From Natronospirillum sp965602035 (GTDB lineage Bacteria; Pseudomonadota; Gammaproteobacteria; Pseudomonadales; Natronospirillaceae): a stretch of 64,000 nt of DNA. Shown here piece after piece: positions 48,732 to 57,948 of the stretch. The stretch lies in contig OZ271919.1 in the NCBI GenBank assembly GCA_965602035.1, positions 1 to 64,000 of the forward strand, written 5' to 3'. Position 1 is the first letter of the stretch. The number at the start of each line of letters is the position of its first letter. Both the position numbers and the translations under genes were made by a program. The notes under the pieces were generated by a model. That model saw only the letters and a program-made list of their open reading frames with translations. It had not been told where the DNA came from and did no database searches.

Positions 48732-51531
48732 TTACAAAGCGACACTGAACCTGCCAGCTACAGACTTTCCGATGCGCGGCAATCTGCCCAAGCGGGAGCC
48801 TGAGCGGGTCAGGCAGTGGGAGACAATGGGGCTGTACCGGAAAATCCGCGAGTTTTCGCAAGGCAAGCCCAAATTTGTACTGCACGACGGCCCGCCCTAT
48901 GCCAACGGGGATATCCATATCGGACATGCCGTCAACAAGGTGTTGAAGGACATTATCGTCAAATCCCGGGGCTTTATGGGTTATGACGCACCCTATGTGC
49001 CGGGCTGGGACTGTCACGGGCTGCCGATTGAACACAAGGTCGAAACCATGATCGGCCGTGCCGGTGACAAGGTGGACCACAAGACCTTCCGGCAGCGTTG
49101 CCGGGATTATGCCCAGGAGCAGATCGACGGCCAGCGCACGGCGTTTCGCCGACTTGGTGTGTTTGGTGACTGGGAACATCCCTACCTCACCATGGACATC
49201 CGGGTGGAGGCGAACATCATTCGCGCTCTGGGCCGGATTATCGAGAATGGTCATTTGCACAAGGGCTTCAAGCCGGTTTACTGGAGCGTTGTCGGTAGCT
49301 CGGCGCTGGCTGAGGCGGAAGTGGAATATCAGGAAAAAACCTCACAGGCCATCGACGTCGCTTATCCGGTTGTGGAGACCGCTAAACTCGGCGAAGTATT
49401 CGGCGTTCCCGCACCGGCCGCGGCGTCGGTCGATATCTGGACAACGACGCCCTGGACCATTCCGTCCAGTCTGGCCGTTTCTCTGGGACGCGAGCTCGAG
49501 TATGCGCTGGTGCAGGCCGATGATAAGTGCCATGTCATTGCAACGGAATTGGTGGAGTCAGTGGCCGAACGGGTCGGCTGGACCGATTATGAGATTCTGG
49601 CACGCGTGCAGGGTGAAGCGCTCGATGGCCTGACTCTCAGGCACCCGATCTATGACCGTAATGTGCCGGTGCTGGTGGGTGACCATGTGACGCTTGACGC
49701 CGGTACCGGCTGCGTTCACACAGCCCCTGATCATGGCATGGATGATTTCGAGATCTGTCGCCGCTATGGCATCGATACCATCAATCCTATGACTGATGAC
49801 GGATTGTTCCGCGATTGGGTGGAGTATTTCGCCGGGGTTCACGTCTACAAAGTGGACCCGCTGGTGATCGAGCGACTTCAGGAAGCAGGCACGCTGCTGG
49901 CGCATGAGGAAATTCGCCATCAGTATGCACACTGCTGGCGCACCAAAACACCGCTGATCTATCGAGCCACGCCCCAATGGTTCATTTCGATGGAACAGAA
50001 CGGTCTCAAGCGCGAAGCACTGGAAGCGATCCCGGGAATTCGCTGGGTGCCCTCATGGGGCCAGAACCGCATGCAGGCCATGATGGAGCAGAGCCCGGAC
50101 TGGTGTATCTCGCGTCAACGTACCTGGGGTGTGCCGATCTGTCTGTTCACACATCGCTCTACTGGTGAGATTCATCCCAGGTCGCCTGAGCTGATTGAAC
50201 AGGTGGCTCAGCGCGTCGAGAAAGAGGGAATGGAAGCCTGGTGGGACCTCAAGCCGGAGGACCTGCTGGGAGAAGAAGGTCGTGATTATGAGAAGGTCAC
50301 TGACACGCTCGACGTCTGGTTTGATTCGGGTGTGACCCATTACTCCGTTCTGAAGCATCGCCCGGAGCTGGGCGAATACCCGGCCGACATGTACCTTGAA
50401 GGCTCGGATCAGCACCGGGGCTGGTTTCAGTCGTCGTTGAAGACCGGTATAGCGATCAATCATAAGCCACCGTACCGTCAGGTACTCACACACGGATTCA
50501 CGGTGGACCCAACAGGCCACAAAATGTCCAAATCTCTGGGCAATGTGGTCGATCCGAAGGACATCAACGACCGGATGGGCGCTGACGTACTGCGCCTGTG
50601 GATCGCCTCGACGGATTACTCGGGTGACATCACCTGCTCCGAGGACATAATCAAGCGCACCGGTGATGCGTACCGCCGAATCCGGAACACCAGCCGGTTC
50701 ATGCTCGCCAACATGAGCGGTTTTGATCCGGCAATGGATCGCGTTCCCCATCAGGACATGCTGGCGCTCGACCGCTGGATGGTGCATCGGGCTCGTCAGC
50801 TTCAGGACGATATCAATACGCAGTACAGCAACTATCAGTTCCTGAACATCTACCAGCGCGTGCACAATTTCTGTGTCCTCGAGCTGGGCGGGTTCTACCT
50901 GGATATCATCAAGGATCGTCAGTACACGACGCAGGCGGACTCCCTGGCCCGTCGGAGCGCCCAGACGGCGTTGTACCATATCCTGCAGGCCATGGTGCGC
51001 TGGATTGCCCCTATTCTCAGCTTTACGGCAGAGGAGCTCTGGGAGCATATGCCAGGCGAGAAGTCAGAATCCGTGTTCCTGAATGTCTGGTACGACGACC
51101 TGCCGCTGCTGGCCGACGAAGAATCCCTCGGCGACGATTTCTGGGAAACAGCCATGCAGGCCAAGGAGGGCACGAACAAGGTACTGGAACAGATGCGTGC
51201 TGACGGTCTGAAGGGCGGCAGCCTGGGCGCCACGGTGGTACTGTATGCCCGGCCCGACATGGCGGAATCACTGGCGCGGCTGGGGGATGAGCTGCGCTTT
51301 GTACTCATTACCTCGGGCGCTGAAATCCGTCCGCTTGCGGAGGCGCCGGACAGTGCATCGGACACCGGTATTGACGGTCTGCGCATTGAAGCGTTTGCTG
51401 CTACTGACGCCAAGTGTGCGCGCTGCTGGCATCATCGAGCGGATGTCGGCACCCATGCAGACCACCCGGAACTGTGCGGCCGTTGTGTTGAAAACGTAGC
51501 AGGTGGTGGCGAGCACCGGGAATTTGCCTGA
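48724..51531 (+). CDS. ileS: Isoleucyl-tRNA synthetase
   Basis: A 935-residue class I aminoacyl-tRNA synthetase. The HIGH motif is in GDIHIGHAVNKVLKD at about 60-74 and KMSKS in GHKMSKSLGN near 600. The editing domain lies between, and the C-terminal zinc site uses CARCWHHRADVG and CGRCVENV. ATG 48724 (MSDYKATLNLPATDFPMRG) is the normal IleS start; the open frame goes further upstream into ribF. It ends in a 1-bp overlap with lspA. Confidence 0.97.
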   Translation: MSDYKATLNLPATDFPMRGNLPKREPERVRQWETMGLYRKIREFSQGKPKFVLHDGPPYANGDIHIGHAVNKVLKDIIVKSRGFMGYDAPYVPGWDCHGLPIEHKVETMIGRAGDKVDHKTFRQRCRDYAQEQIDGQRTAFRRLGVFGDWEHPYLTMDIRVEANIIRALGRIIENGHLHKGFKPVYWSVVGSSALAEAEVEYQEKTSQAIDVAYPVVETAKLGEVFGVPAPAAASVDIWTTTPWTIPSSLAVSLGRELEYALVQADDKCHVIATELVESVAERVGWTDYEILARVQGEALDGLTLRHPIYDRNVPVLVGDHVTLDAGTGCVHTAPDHGMDDFEICRRYGIDTINPMTDDGLFRDWVEYFAGVHVYKVDPLVIERLQEAGTLLAHEEIRHQYAHCWRTKTPLIYRATPQWFISMEQNGLKREALEAIPGIRWVPSWGQNRMQAMMEQSPDWCISRQRTWGVPICLFTHRSTGEIHPRSPELIEQVAQRVEKEGMEAWWDLKPEDLLGEEGRDYEKVTDTLDVWFDSGVTHYSVLKHRPELGEYPADMYLEGSDQHRGWFQSSLKTGIAINHKPPYRQVLTHGFTVDPTGHKMSKSLGNVVDPKDINDRMGADVLRLWIASTDYSGDITCSEDIIKRTGDAYRRIRNTSRFMLANMSGFDPAMDRVPHQDMLALDRWMVHRARQLQDDINTQYSNYQFLNIYQRVHNFCVLELGGFYLDIIKDRQYTTQADSLARRSAQTALYHILQAMVRWIAPILSFTAEELWEHMPGEKSESVFLNVWYDDLPLLADEESLGDDFWETAMQAKEGTNKVLEQMRADGLKGGSLGATVVLYARPDMAESLARLGDELRFVLITSGAEIRPLAEAPDSASDTGIDGLRIEAFAATDAKCARCWHHRADVGTHADHPELCGRCVENVAGGGEHREFA

Positions 51532-52034
51532 TGACGCCGGTGGAACGCACCTTGTCCCGGCGCTCGGCCTGGCTGTGTCTGGCCCTGGTGGTTGTTGCGC
51601 TGGACCAGCTGACCAAAGCCTGGGTGAGCGAAGCACTGATGCTGGGTCAGCGGGTGCCCGTTTTGCCCGTGATTGATCTGATATACACCCATAATCGCGG
51701 GGCAGCATTCAGTTTTCTGGCGGGTGCCAGTGGCTGGCAGCGCTGGTTTCTGTCGGGCGTCGCCATGGTGGCGAGCATCGTGCTTGTCATCTGGCTGTGG
51801 CGCCTGAGAGCCGGTGAGCAGCGAATGGCTCTGACCCTGATGCTGTTGCTGGGCGGCGCCCTGGGCAACCTCATCGACAGGCTCCGGTTCGGCTATGTGG
51901 AAGACTTTATCCTGCTTCACTGGCGGGGAGCGACGTTTCCTGCCTTCAATGTAGCGGATATGGCCATCACGTGCGGTGCAATCCTGCTGATTGCCGACGC
52001 AGTCATCACGAGCCGATCCCACAATAATCGGTAA
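51531..52034 (+). CDS. lspA: Lipoprotein signal peptidase (signal peptidase II)
   Basis: A 167-residue inner-membrane aspartic protease that removes signal peptides from prolipoproteins after diacylglyceryl transfer. Four helices are seen. The conserved DQLTKAWV, NRGAAFSF, GGALGNLIDRLRFGYVEDF and FPAFNVADMAI boxes include the two catalytic Asp residues. It starts at the ileS stop (TGATG) and is followed 12 bp later by fkpB. Confidence 0.96.
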   Translation: MTPVERTLSRRSAWLCLALVVVALDQLTKAWVSEALMLGQRVPVLPVIDLIYTHNRGAAFSFLAGASGWQRWFLSGVAMVASIVLVIWLWRLRAGEQRMALTLMLLLGGALGNLIDRLRFGYVEDFILLHWRGATFPAFNVADMAITCGAILLIADAVITSRSHNNR

Positions 52035-52046
52035 CCCGGAATCGCT

Positions 52047-52493
52047 ATGGCACAGATTACGAACAACAGTCAGGTTACTCTTCATTTCTCGTTGCAATTG
52101 GCCTCCGGGGAGGTCATTGACAGCAATTTTGACGGGTCACCCGCCACGTTTGTGATGGGCGACGAAAGCCTGCTGCCGGGATTTGAAGCACAACTGATCG
52201 GTCTTGAACCCGGGGATGAAAAATCAGTAACTGTCCCTGCGGAGGAAGCTTTCGGACCGCATCTGGAAGACAATATACAGCGTTTTCGGCGCCATCAGTT
52301 CGGAGCGGATTATCCGGTTGAACCGGGAGTCGTTGTATCGTTTGCAGACGCTTCCGGGGCAGAGCTTCCGGGCGTGGTTGCGGAGCTGGAGGGCGATTAT
52401 GTTACCGTTGATTTCAATCATCCGCTGGCGGGCAAGGCGATCGTGTTTTCAGTGAACATTATCGCGGTGAACCCGCCGCCGCAGGAGGCATAG
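52047..52493 (+). CDS. fkpB: FKBP-type peptidyl-prolyl isomerase FkpB (SlpA)
   Basis: A 148-residue SlyD-like isomerase with an FKBP core (VTLHFSLQLASGEVIDSNF, then LLPGFEAQLIGLEPGDEKS) and an inserted flap region (FGPHLEDNIQRFRRHQF). There is no signal peptide and no His-rich tail. Its position between lspA and ispH is standard. It accelerates prolyl bond isomerisation in the cytoplasm. Confidence 0.9.
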   Translation: MAQITNNSQVTLHFSLQLASGEVIDSNFDGSPATFVMGDESLLPGFEAQLIGLEPGDEKSVTVPAEEAFGPHLEDNIQRFRRHQFGADYPVEPGVVVSFADASGAELPGVVAELEGDYVTVDFNHPLAGKAIVFSVNIIAVNPPPQEA

Positions 52494-52498
52494 GTATC

Positions 52499-53500
52499 AT
52501 GTCAGCAGGTACTCCGGACGGCATCGTGCACACCACAGAGCCCCAACATGCAGGCATTCGGCTTGCCAGCCCGCGTGGCTTCTGCGCTGGCGTCGATCGT
52601 GCGATCGATATCGTGGAACGGGCTCTGGAGCTCTACGGAGCCCCGGTGTATGTCCGTCACGAAGTGGTGCATAACCGCTATGTGGTGGAAGACCTGCGCA
52701 ACCGGGGCGCCGTGTTTGTTGACGAGCTGCACGAGGTGCCCGATGGCCAATTGGTGATTTTCTCGGCGCACGGGGTCAGCCGTGCTGTTCAGATGGAAGC
52801 TGCCAACCGTGACCTGAATGTATTCGATGCCACCTGCCCACTGGTAACAAAAGTCCATATGGAAGTGGCGAAATACAGCCGGGAAGGCATGGAGTGCATC
52901 CTGATCGGTCATGCCGGCCATCCCGAGGTTGAAGGCACCATGGGGCAGTTCGACGAGAGCAATGGCGGGGCAATGTACCTGGTGGAATCCGAGGACGATG
53001 TCCGGCACCTGCGGATCAGAGACCCTGATCGGCTCGCCTATGTTACCCAGACCACGCTGTCGATGGATGATACCGCCCGAATAATTTCCGCATTGCGTGA
53101 ACGGTTCCCCGCAATAGCCGGCCCCCGGAAAGACGACATCTGCTATGCCACCCAGAATCGCCAGGACGCCGTGAAGAATCTGGCGGAGGAATGTGACCTG
53201 CTGCTGGTTGTGGGGTCACCGAACAGCTCCAATTCCAACCGGTTGCGGGAACTGGCCGAGCGAATGGGCTGTCCGGCCCACCTGATTGATGGCGCAGACG
53301 ATATTGACCCTGCATGGGTGACAGACAGGCGGGCAATCGGAGTGACCGCCGGTGCCTCTGCACCCGAAGTGTTGGTGAGCGATGTGGTCGAGCGCCTGCG
53401 TCAGTTGGGTGCCGGCTCGGTCACCCAGCAGGCAGGGATTGAAGAGAACGTTGTGTTCAGTCTGCCGAAGGGGTTGAGAATACCCGCCCGCAACGTCTAG
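52499..53500 (+). CDS. ispH: 4-hydroxy-3-methylbut-2-enyl diphosphate reductase
   Basis: A 333-residue Fe-S enzyme that makes IPP and DMAPP in the last step of the MEP pathway. The three cluster Cys residues are in SPRGFCAGVDRAI (Cys29), FDATCPLVTKVH and ICYATQNRQ. The conserved TQTTLS and SPNSSNSNRL motifs are present. The N terminus is about 15 residues longer than E. coli IspH. It ends the murJ-to-ispH series; dxr of the same pathway is at 62697. Confidence 0.96.
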   Translation: MSAGTPDGIVHTTEPQHAGIRLASPRGFCAGVDRAIDIVERALELYGAPVYVRHEVVHNRYVVEDLRNRGAVFVDELHEVPDGQLVIFSAHGVSRAVQMEAANRDLNVFDATCPLVTKVHMEVAKYSREGMECILIGHAGHPEVEGTMGQFDESNGGAMYLVESEDDVRHLRIRDPDRLAYVTQTTLSMDDTARIISALRERFPAIAGPRKDDICYATQNRQDAVKNLAEECDLLLVVGSPNSSNSNRLRELAERMGCPAHLIDGADDIDPAWVTDRRAIGVTAGASAPEVLVSDVVERLRQLGAGSVTQQAGIEENVVFSLPKGLRIPARNV

Positions 53501-53529
53501 ACGATTGACCGAAAGCGCAGGGAGGCGCG

Positions 53530-54012
53530 ATGCGAAATCTACACAGGTGTTGCGGCGCGGCACTGCCAGAGGTTGTCGTGGCCACCGCACTCCTTTCTCT
53601 GGGTGGGCTGGGTGCACTGGCGATGGTCCATCAGATAATCCTCCAGGAACGCCTTTACTCGCGTCAGGTAATGCTTTACTGGCAGTCGGAAGCGCTGAAT
53701 GCCCGGTTGCAACTTATGGGGCCGCCGGCGCAACCGGTTTCGGTAGAGTGGACCTCTGCCAACGGTACCCCACAGCCGGGTTGTCCGGTGACGAGGCAGC
53801 CATTGGATACATCTGTGGCATCCGTCATCGAGGACTGGTCACAGCACCTCTCCTGTTTTCTGCCCGAGCATCGCGGGCGTGTAGACGCAGCGGCGAACAC
53901 CCTGCGGCTGTCGGTCGATTGGCCACGCGCCCACGCAGCCCGCTCCGGCAATCCTTCCGACGCTGCAGGCAGCAGGCGTACCCTGGACCGATACTGGCGC
54001 TGGCGGCCGTGA
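53530..54012 (+). CDS. pilV: Type IV pilus minor pilin, PilV-like
   Basis: 160 residues. The type III prepilin leader ends at CCG|AALPEVVVATALLSL, with Glu at +5 and a hydrophobic helix, as PilD substrates have. The rest is a small domain with paired Cys residues. Position ahead of pilW- and pilX-like genes supports PilV. Minor pilins are thought to prime pilus assembly in the inner membrane. Name assigned by position; sequence similarity within this group is low. Confidence 0.62.
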   Translation: MRNLHRCCGAALPEVVVATALLSLGGLGALAMVHQIILQERLYSRQVMLYWQSEALNARLQLMGPPAQPVSVEWTSANGTPQPGCPVTRQPLDTSVASVIEDWSQHLSCFLPEHRGRVDAAANTLRLSVDWPRAHAARSGNPSDAAGSRRTLDRYWRWRP

Positions 54013-54070
54013 CTTGCGTGAACCGGCCCGTCAGTACCACGGGCACCGCGACCGCACCCGAGCCGGAGGT

Positions 54071-54847
54071 ATGAAACGGAAGCAACGGTCGGCCGGGTTC
54101 AGCTTGCCGGAACTGTTGGCCGCGATATTGATAGGCAGTATTGTCATTGCTGCGCTGTTCCGGTTTGCCCTGCCGGCCATAGAGACGGTGAGCGCGGTCG
54201 ATGCGCGGCTGACGGCTGACAACAATGGCCATGTCGCGCTGTCTCATCTCCGCTCCGTGCTGCGTCGCGACGGGCACTGGCAATGCCAGGACCCGTCGGC
54301 ACTTTTCGACCCCTTGATAGGCGGTGCCAACTGGCGCCCGCAAGCGGGTGATCTGGCATGGCCGGCCCATTTGTCGGGCGTTGCCGATGATATGACCAAT
54401 GACAGACTGGGTGGCAATGATGTTCTCTGGATCGGTCAACATGTTGCCTCAGCCGGTAGCGTCTGTGAGTCGGTGCTGTCCAGTGCCGACGTCTATTATC
54501 TGGCGACGAATATTGCCGGCCGGCCGGCGCTCTTCAGGCAACAGGTTTTACCCGAGCCAGGCAGGCGACAGGAGATCGTATCCGGTGTTGTTGCCATGAA
54601 TTTCCGATTCGCTGTCAGTGCGACGCAATCAACGCATTGGCAGACTGCCGATTCCTTAACCGAGCAGACGCCCGCAGAGGGCGTCTATATCGAACTGGTG
54701 GTGTCCGAACCGGTCCCCGGTGGCAGCACCCACCATAGCGTTCGATCATTTCGGGGCGCTACAGAGGTGACCACCGACAGACCATCCGTGGTCCGGGCCC
54801 ACAGTACCTCGGTGGTTCTGCCTGACGGGTACGGGAGCCGGCTTTGA
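54071..54847 (+). CDS. pilW: Type IV pilus assembly protein, PilW-like
   Basis: 258 residues. The prepilin leader is MKRKQRSAG|FSLPELLAAILIGS, again with Glu at +5. A larger periplasmic domain follows with VASAGSVCESVLSSADVYYLA, as in PilW. GGAGGT lies directly next to ATG 54071, closer than normal; TTG 54014 would give a longer leader and is the alternative. It overlaps the next gene by 4 bp. Confidence 0.66.
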   Translation: MKRKQRSAGFSLPELLAAILIGSIVIAALFRFALPAIETVSAVDARLTADNNGHVALSHLRSVLRRDGHWQCQDPSALFDPLIGGANWRPQAGDLAWPAHLSGVADDMTNDRLGGNDVLWIGQHVASAGSVCESVLSSADVYYLATNIAGRPALFRQQVLPEPGRRQEIVSGVVAMNFRFAVSATQSTHWQTADSLTEQTPAEGVYIELVVSEPVPGGSTHHSVRSFRGATEVTTDRPSVVRAHSTSVVLPDGYGSRL

Positions 54848-55386
54848 GGTCGTTGTCACGGGAAAAAAATGCGGGCGCCATATTGCCCACAGTAATGGTG
54901 ACGCTGGCTATCGTCAGCGGCCTGCTGGGAGTGGTCTGGCAGCGCGTTTCGGAGCAGGCTCAACTCGCGCCAACCGCTTCGCTTGACGATCAGAGCCGGG
55001 GTGCGGTGCCGGCCGTGCTCCTCGATGCACAGCAAAGTATGACAACTGACCCTCTGAGTATTGAGCCGGCCCGATCCGGCGTGCTGGGCCCCATGGCCCC
55101 CGTAAGCTCACTGGCGCAGTCCGGACTTCGGGTGGAGCCCGGCACCGCTGCGCTGTTCACCCAATGGTCGGCGTCGGGCCCGGCCTGCCCCCAGCGCGTT
55201 GTCGGGTCAGCGGACGCCTCCGGGGCACAGGCGTGCAGCGAGCGTATTGGCTTCACCGTCTGGGCGGGGGAGGTGGGTGGATGGCCGCGTCATGTTGTGC
55301 AATCGGAGTGGGAGTTGGTCTGGCCGGCGGCGCCGACTGCGGAATCACCCATTGTGAGAGGGCCGGCTGTGCGTCAGATTCGGTGA
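54844..55386 (+). CDS. Probable PilX-like type IV pilus minor pilin
   Basis: 180 residues starting with TTG inside the pilW stop (TTGA). The N terminus KNAGAILPTVMVTLAIVSGLLG resembles the degenerate prepilin-like helix of PilX, which lacks the +5 Glu. Two Cys residues appear late in the protein (GPACPQR and AQACSER). No PilY1 or PilE gene follows; the next gene is on the opposite strand 8 bp away. Confidence 0.5.
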   Translation: MRSLSREKNAGAILPTVMVTLAIVSGLLGVVWQRVSEQAQLAPTASLDDQSRGAVPAVLLDAQQSMTTDPLSIEPARSGVLGPMAPVSSLAQSGLRVEPGTAALFTQWSASGPACPQRVVGSADASGAQACSERIGFTVWAGEVGGWPRHVVQSEWELVWPAAPTAESPIVRGPAVRQIR

Positions 55387-55393
55387 CCGGGAA

Positions 55394-55945
55394 TTACGGA
55401 CGACAACCCCGTTGGTCCGGGTCGCCGCGAACGTATCTTGTTCTGCCTCCGGAGCTGAACACCAGCCGACCGGCACTGGCGGCGTTTGTGTCTGTGCAGA
55501 ATGCCAGGTGCCCCTGCATACCGGGTGCGGTACCGTCCGGCTGAAAATGCAGCGCGCGGCGCCAGCTCGGCCTCATAATAAGGTATACGGGCTGATCCGT
55601 TGCCGGCTCCGATGAGCGACTCACTGGATCGTCGCCCGGGCGATAACGGCCCGACGGGTCGAAAAAGACCGCCAACGGCCGATGCCAGTCAGTGCTGCAC
55701 CCCCCATCCCCGCCGATGGGGCATAGCGTCACCGGTAGCCCTGTGTGAATGGCGAGGAATCGAGCGCGCTCGATAACACCGGTCAGTCGGATCTGCGTCT
55801 GATAAACCGAGAGGTGGGCGCCGAGCCCGGCAAGCCGGGGTACAGCCGCGGCCATGAGCGCTCCGGTCATTGCGAGTATGACCAGACATTCGACCAGTGA
55901 CATCCCCGTCAGCCGCGGTGGAGGCAACTCCCGACTCTTCCTCAT
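55394..55945 (-). CDS. FimT/GspH-type pseudopilin
   Basis: 183 residues. The prepilin cleavage site is LTG|MSLVECLVILAM (Glu at +5). The globular part is GspH-like, with LSVYQTQIRLTGVIERARFLAIHTGLPVT split across the helix end and start of the sheet, and two Cys pairs. ATG 55945 is preceded by AGGAAG at 8 bp; the open frame begins earlier. It is convergent with the pilV-pilW-pilX set, whereas in pseudomonads fimT lies in the same direction. Confidence 0.7.
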   Translation of the reverse strand: MRKSRELPPPRLTGMSLVECLVILAMTGALMAAAVPRLAGLGAHLSVYQTQIRLTGVIERARFLAIHTGLPVTLCPIGGDGGCSTDWHRPLAVFFDPSGRYRPGDDPVSRSSEPATDQPVYLIMRPSWRRALHFQPDGTAPGMQGHLAFCTDTNAASAGRLVFSSGGRTRYVRGDPDQRGCRP

Positions 55946-55992
55946 GGCTCGCACTTCCTGCGCAATCAGCAGCGACAAGATTAACGCGGAGG

Positions 55993-56022
55993 CGGACAAA
56001 CCGCCTCGCTCCCCGGTATAAT
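55993..56022 (+). promoter_or_regulatory. Candidate nadE promoter
   Basis: CGGACA (55993-55998), 18 bp, TATAAT (56017-56022), a perfect -10, about 78 bp before the nadE start and upstream of the divergent fimT-like gene. Confidence 0.45.
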
Positions 56023-56099
56023 CGCGCCCCGGCATGGTGTTCAGCTGACCCCTGAGGTCAGTGCAGCACTTTCAGACAATGCGCTTCATGGAGATCAGT

Positions 56100-57728
56100 A
56101 TGAAAGCGGCTGGCCTGGCGATTGAGCTGGTGCAGGACGAATTCCCCGTCGGGGATATTCCCGGCAACGCGGAGCGGGTGCTTGAGCGGGGCAGAGAGGC
56201 GGCTTCCCGTGGGGTTCGCATCCTGGTGTTTCCTGAACTGACGCTGACCGGGTATCCACCGGAGGATCTCCTGCTCAGGCCGAGTCTGGATCTGCGGATC
56301 GGGCGGGCCCTGGATCAGATCTGCGCGGCGAACCTCCCGGTGGCGCTGGTGATCGGGCTGCCGTGGCGCAGTGACACTGGGTTGCACAATGGCGCTGTGG
56401 TCATTGACCACGGGTCTGTAAAGCTGCGATACGCCAAACATCACCTTCCCAATTATCAGGTGTTTGATGAGCATCGATATTTTGTGGTGGGTCACGATAC
56501 GCCGGTCTGGGATTGCGACGGCTGCCCGATCGGGGTGGCAGTCTGCGAAGACATCTGGTTCGACGACGTACTGCAGCGCTACCGCGATGCGGGCGTCGGC
56601 CTCGTGCTGACACTGAACGCATCTCCCTACTACATTGGCCGGGCCGAAGAGCGTTTGGCCCATGTGCGCCAGCAGGCCGAGGCTCACCAGCTGGCTATTC
56701 TGTACGTCAACGCCAACTCGGCACAGGACGAACTCGTGTTTGAGGGGGGCTCCATGGCAGTGGATGCCGGCGGTCGGCTGGTCGCCCGGGCGCCCTGTTT
56801 CGAGGCCGCTCAACTGTCCGTTCAATGGCAGCCAGAGGCAGGCCTCAGCGCGCCCGATGCCCCCATGGTGGAATGGCCCGAACGGACGGCAGGACTCTAC
56901 AAGGCCCTGGTTCAGGGGTTGGCCGGGTACGTCAATCGCAACGGGTTTCGGGGTGTCGTACTGGGATTATCCGGAGGTATTGATTCCGGATTGAGCCTTG
57001 CCATTGCGGTTGACGCCCTTGGCGCGGACCGGGTTCTGGCCGTCATGATGCCGTTTCGCTATACCTCCGATATCAGCCGCGCCGATGCGGCCGAGGAGGC
57101 GGAAAAGCTGGGCGTCGACTATCAGCAATTACCGATTGAGGCGGTGTATGACGCAGCCATGTCGACGCTGGCACCGGTGTTCGGCGATCAGCCGCCCGAT
57201 CTTACCGAGCAGAATCTGCAGGCGCGGATCCGTGGCCTTCTGTTGATGGCACTGTCCAACCGACAGGGCTGGATGGTGCTGACGACGGGTAACAAGAGCG
57301 AGCTGGCCGTGGGTTATGCAACGCTTTACGGTGACATGTGCGGTGGCTACAACGCGCTCAAGGATGTGCCCAAACAATGGGTGTTCGAGCTGGCGCGCTA
57401 CCGGAATTCCATCAGCCCCGTGATTCCGGAGCGGGTCATAACGCGGCCACCGAGCGCGGAGCTGGCACCCGACCAGAAAGATGAGGACAGCCTGCCTGGG
57501 TACGATGTTCTGGATGCAATCATTGAACGGTATGTTGAACGTGACGAGAGCGCCGAAGCGATTGTCGCGGCAGGGTTCCGTGCAGAGGACGTCGAACAGG
57601 TGATCCGGCTGATCGATCGCAACGAGTACAAGCGTCGCCAGGCGCCCGAGGGTGTGCGTGTCACACCCCGCGGGTTCGGCCGGGACCGCCGCTACCCGAT
57701 TACCCAGGCCTGGGCGCCGGGCGAGTGA
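56100..57728 (+). CDS. nadE: NAD+ synthase, glutamine-dependent (NadE)
   Basis: A 542-residue two-domain enzyme that makes NAD from deamido-NAD and glutamine. The N-terminal nitrilase-like glutaminase has Glu in FPELTLTGYPPEDLL, Lys in AKHHLPNYQVFDE and Cys in GVAVCEDIW. The C-terminal synthetase has the P-loop GLSGGIDSGLSLAIA near 300 and LVLTTGNKSELAVGYATLYGD split around the ATP site. ATG 56100 is used because GGAG lies 6 bp upstream; an ATG at 56088 is less well placed. Confidence 0.95.
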   Translation: MKAAGLAIELVQDEFPVGDIPGNAERVLERGREAASRGVRILVFPELTLTGYPPEDLLLRPSLDLRIGRALDQICAANLPVALVIGLPWRSDTGLHNGAVVIDHGSVKLRYAKHHLPNYQVFDEHRYFVVGHDTPVWDCDGCPIGVAVCEDIWFDDVLQRYRDAGVGLVLTLNASPYYIGRAEERLAHVRQQAEAHQLAILYVNANSAQDELVFEGGSMAVDAGGRLVARAPCFEAAQLSVQWQPEAGLSAPDAPMVEWPERTAGLYKALVQGLAGYVNRNGFRGVVLGLSGGIDSGLSLAIAVDALGADRVLAVMMPFRYTSDISRADAAEEAEKLGVDYQQLPIEAVYDAAMSTLAPVFGDQPPDLTEQNLQARIRGLLLMALSNRQGWMVLTTGNKSELAVGYATLYGDMCGGYNALKDVPKQWVFELARYRNSISPVIPERVITRPPSAELAPDQKDEDSLPGYDVLDAIIERYVERDESAEAIVAAGFRAEDVEQVIRLIDRNEYKRRQAPEGVRVTPRGFGRDRRYPITQAWAPGE

Positions 57729-57772
57729 CGCGGCCGCTCGTCACCGACTCTGCGCATGAGAGCGCTAAAACC

Positions 57773-57801
57773 TTTATCTGAAACCGTGCCTGTGGTATAA
57801 A
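57773..57801 (+). promoter_or_regulatory. Candidate rpsB-tsf promoter
   Basis: TTTATC (57773-57778), 17 bp, TATAAA (57796-57801), about 150 bp before rpsB. The GC-rich run just after the -10 (GCGCGCGCTCC) resembles a stringent discriminator. Confidence 0.45.
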
Positions 57802-57807
57802 GCGCGC

Positions 57808-57948
57808 GCTCCGGACCGGGTTACACTGGCCGGAAATTCACACGAAGCGGTAAAAAGCGTGGCCGGGTGCTTCTCGCAGACTCAATGCTGGGGAAGTTGG
57901 CGCGTTGGGCCGCTTCGGAGGCTTAACCCAAACTGTTTGAGGAAAATC
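57808..57948 (+). ncRNA. Probable rpsB mRNA leader (S2 autoregulation site)
   Basis: A leader of about 140 nt between the promoter and rpsB. One stem pairs TTGGG (57905-57909) with CCCAA (57927-57931), with GCC/GGC inside and a TTCG-containing loop. Gammaproteobacterial rpsB leaders are known to bind S2 and repress the rpsB-tsf operon. The structure here was not compared to a covariance model. Confidence 0.4.

Noticed and set aside
50053..51048. Minus-strand open frame within ileS
   Set aside because: Shadow frame of a well-supported synthetase gene.
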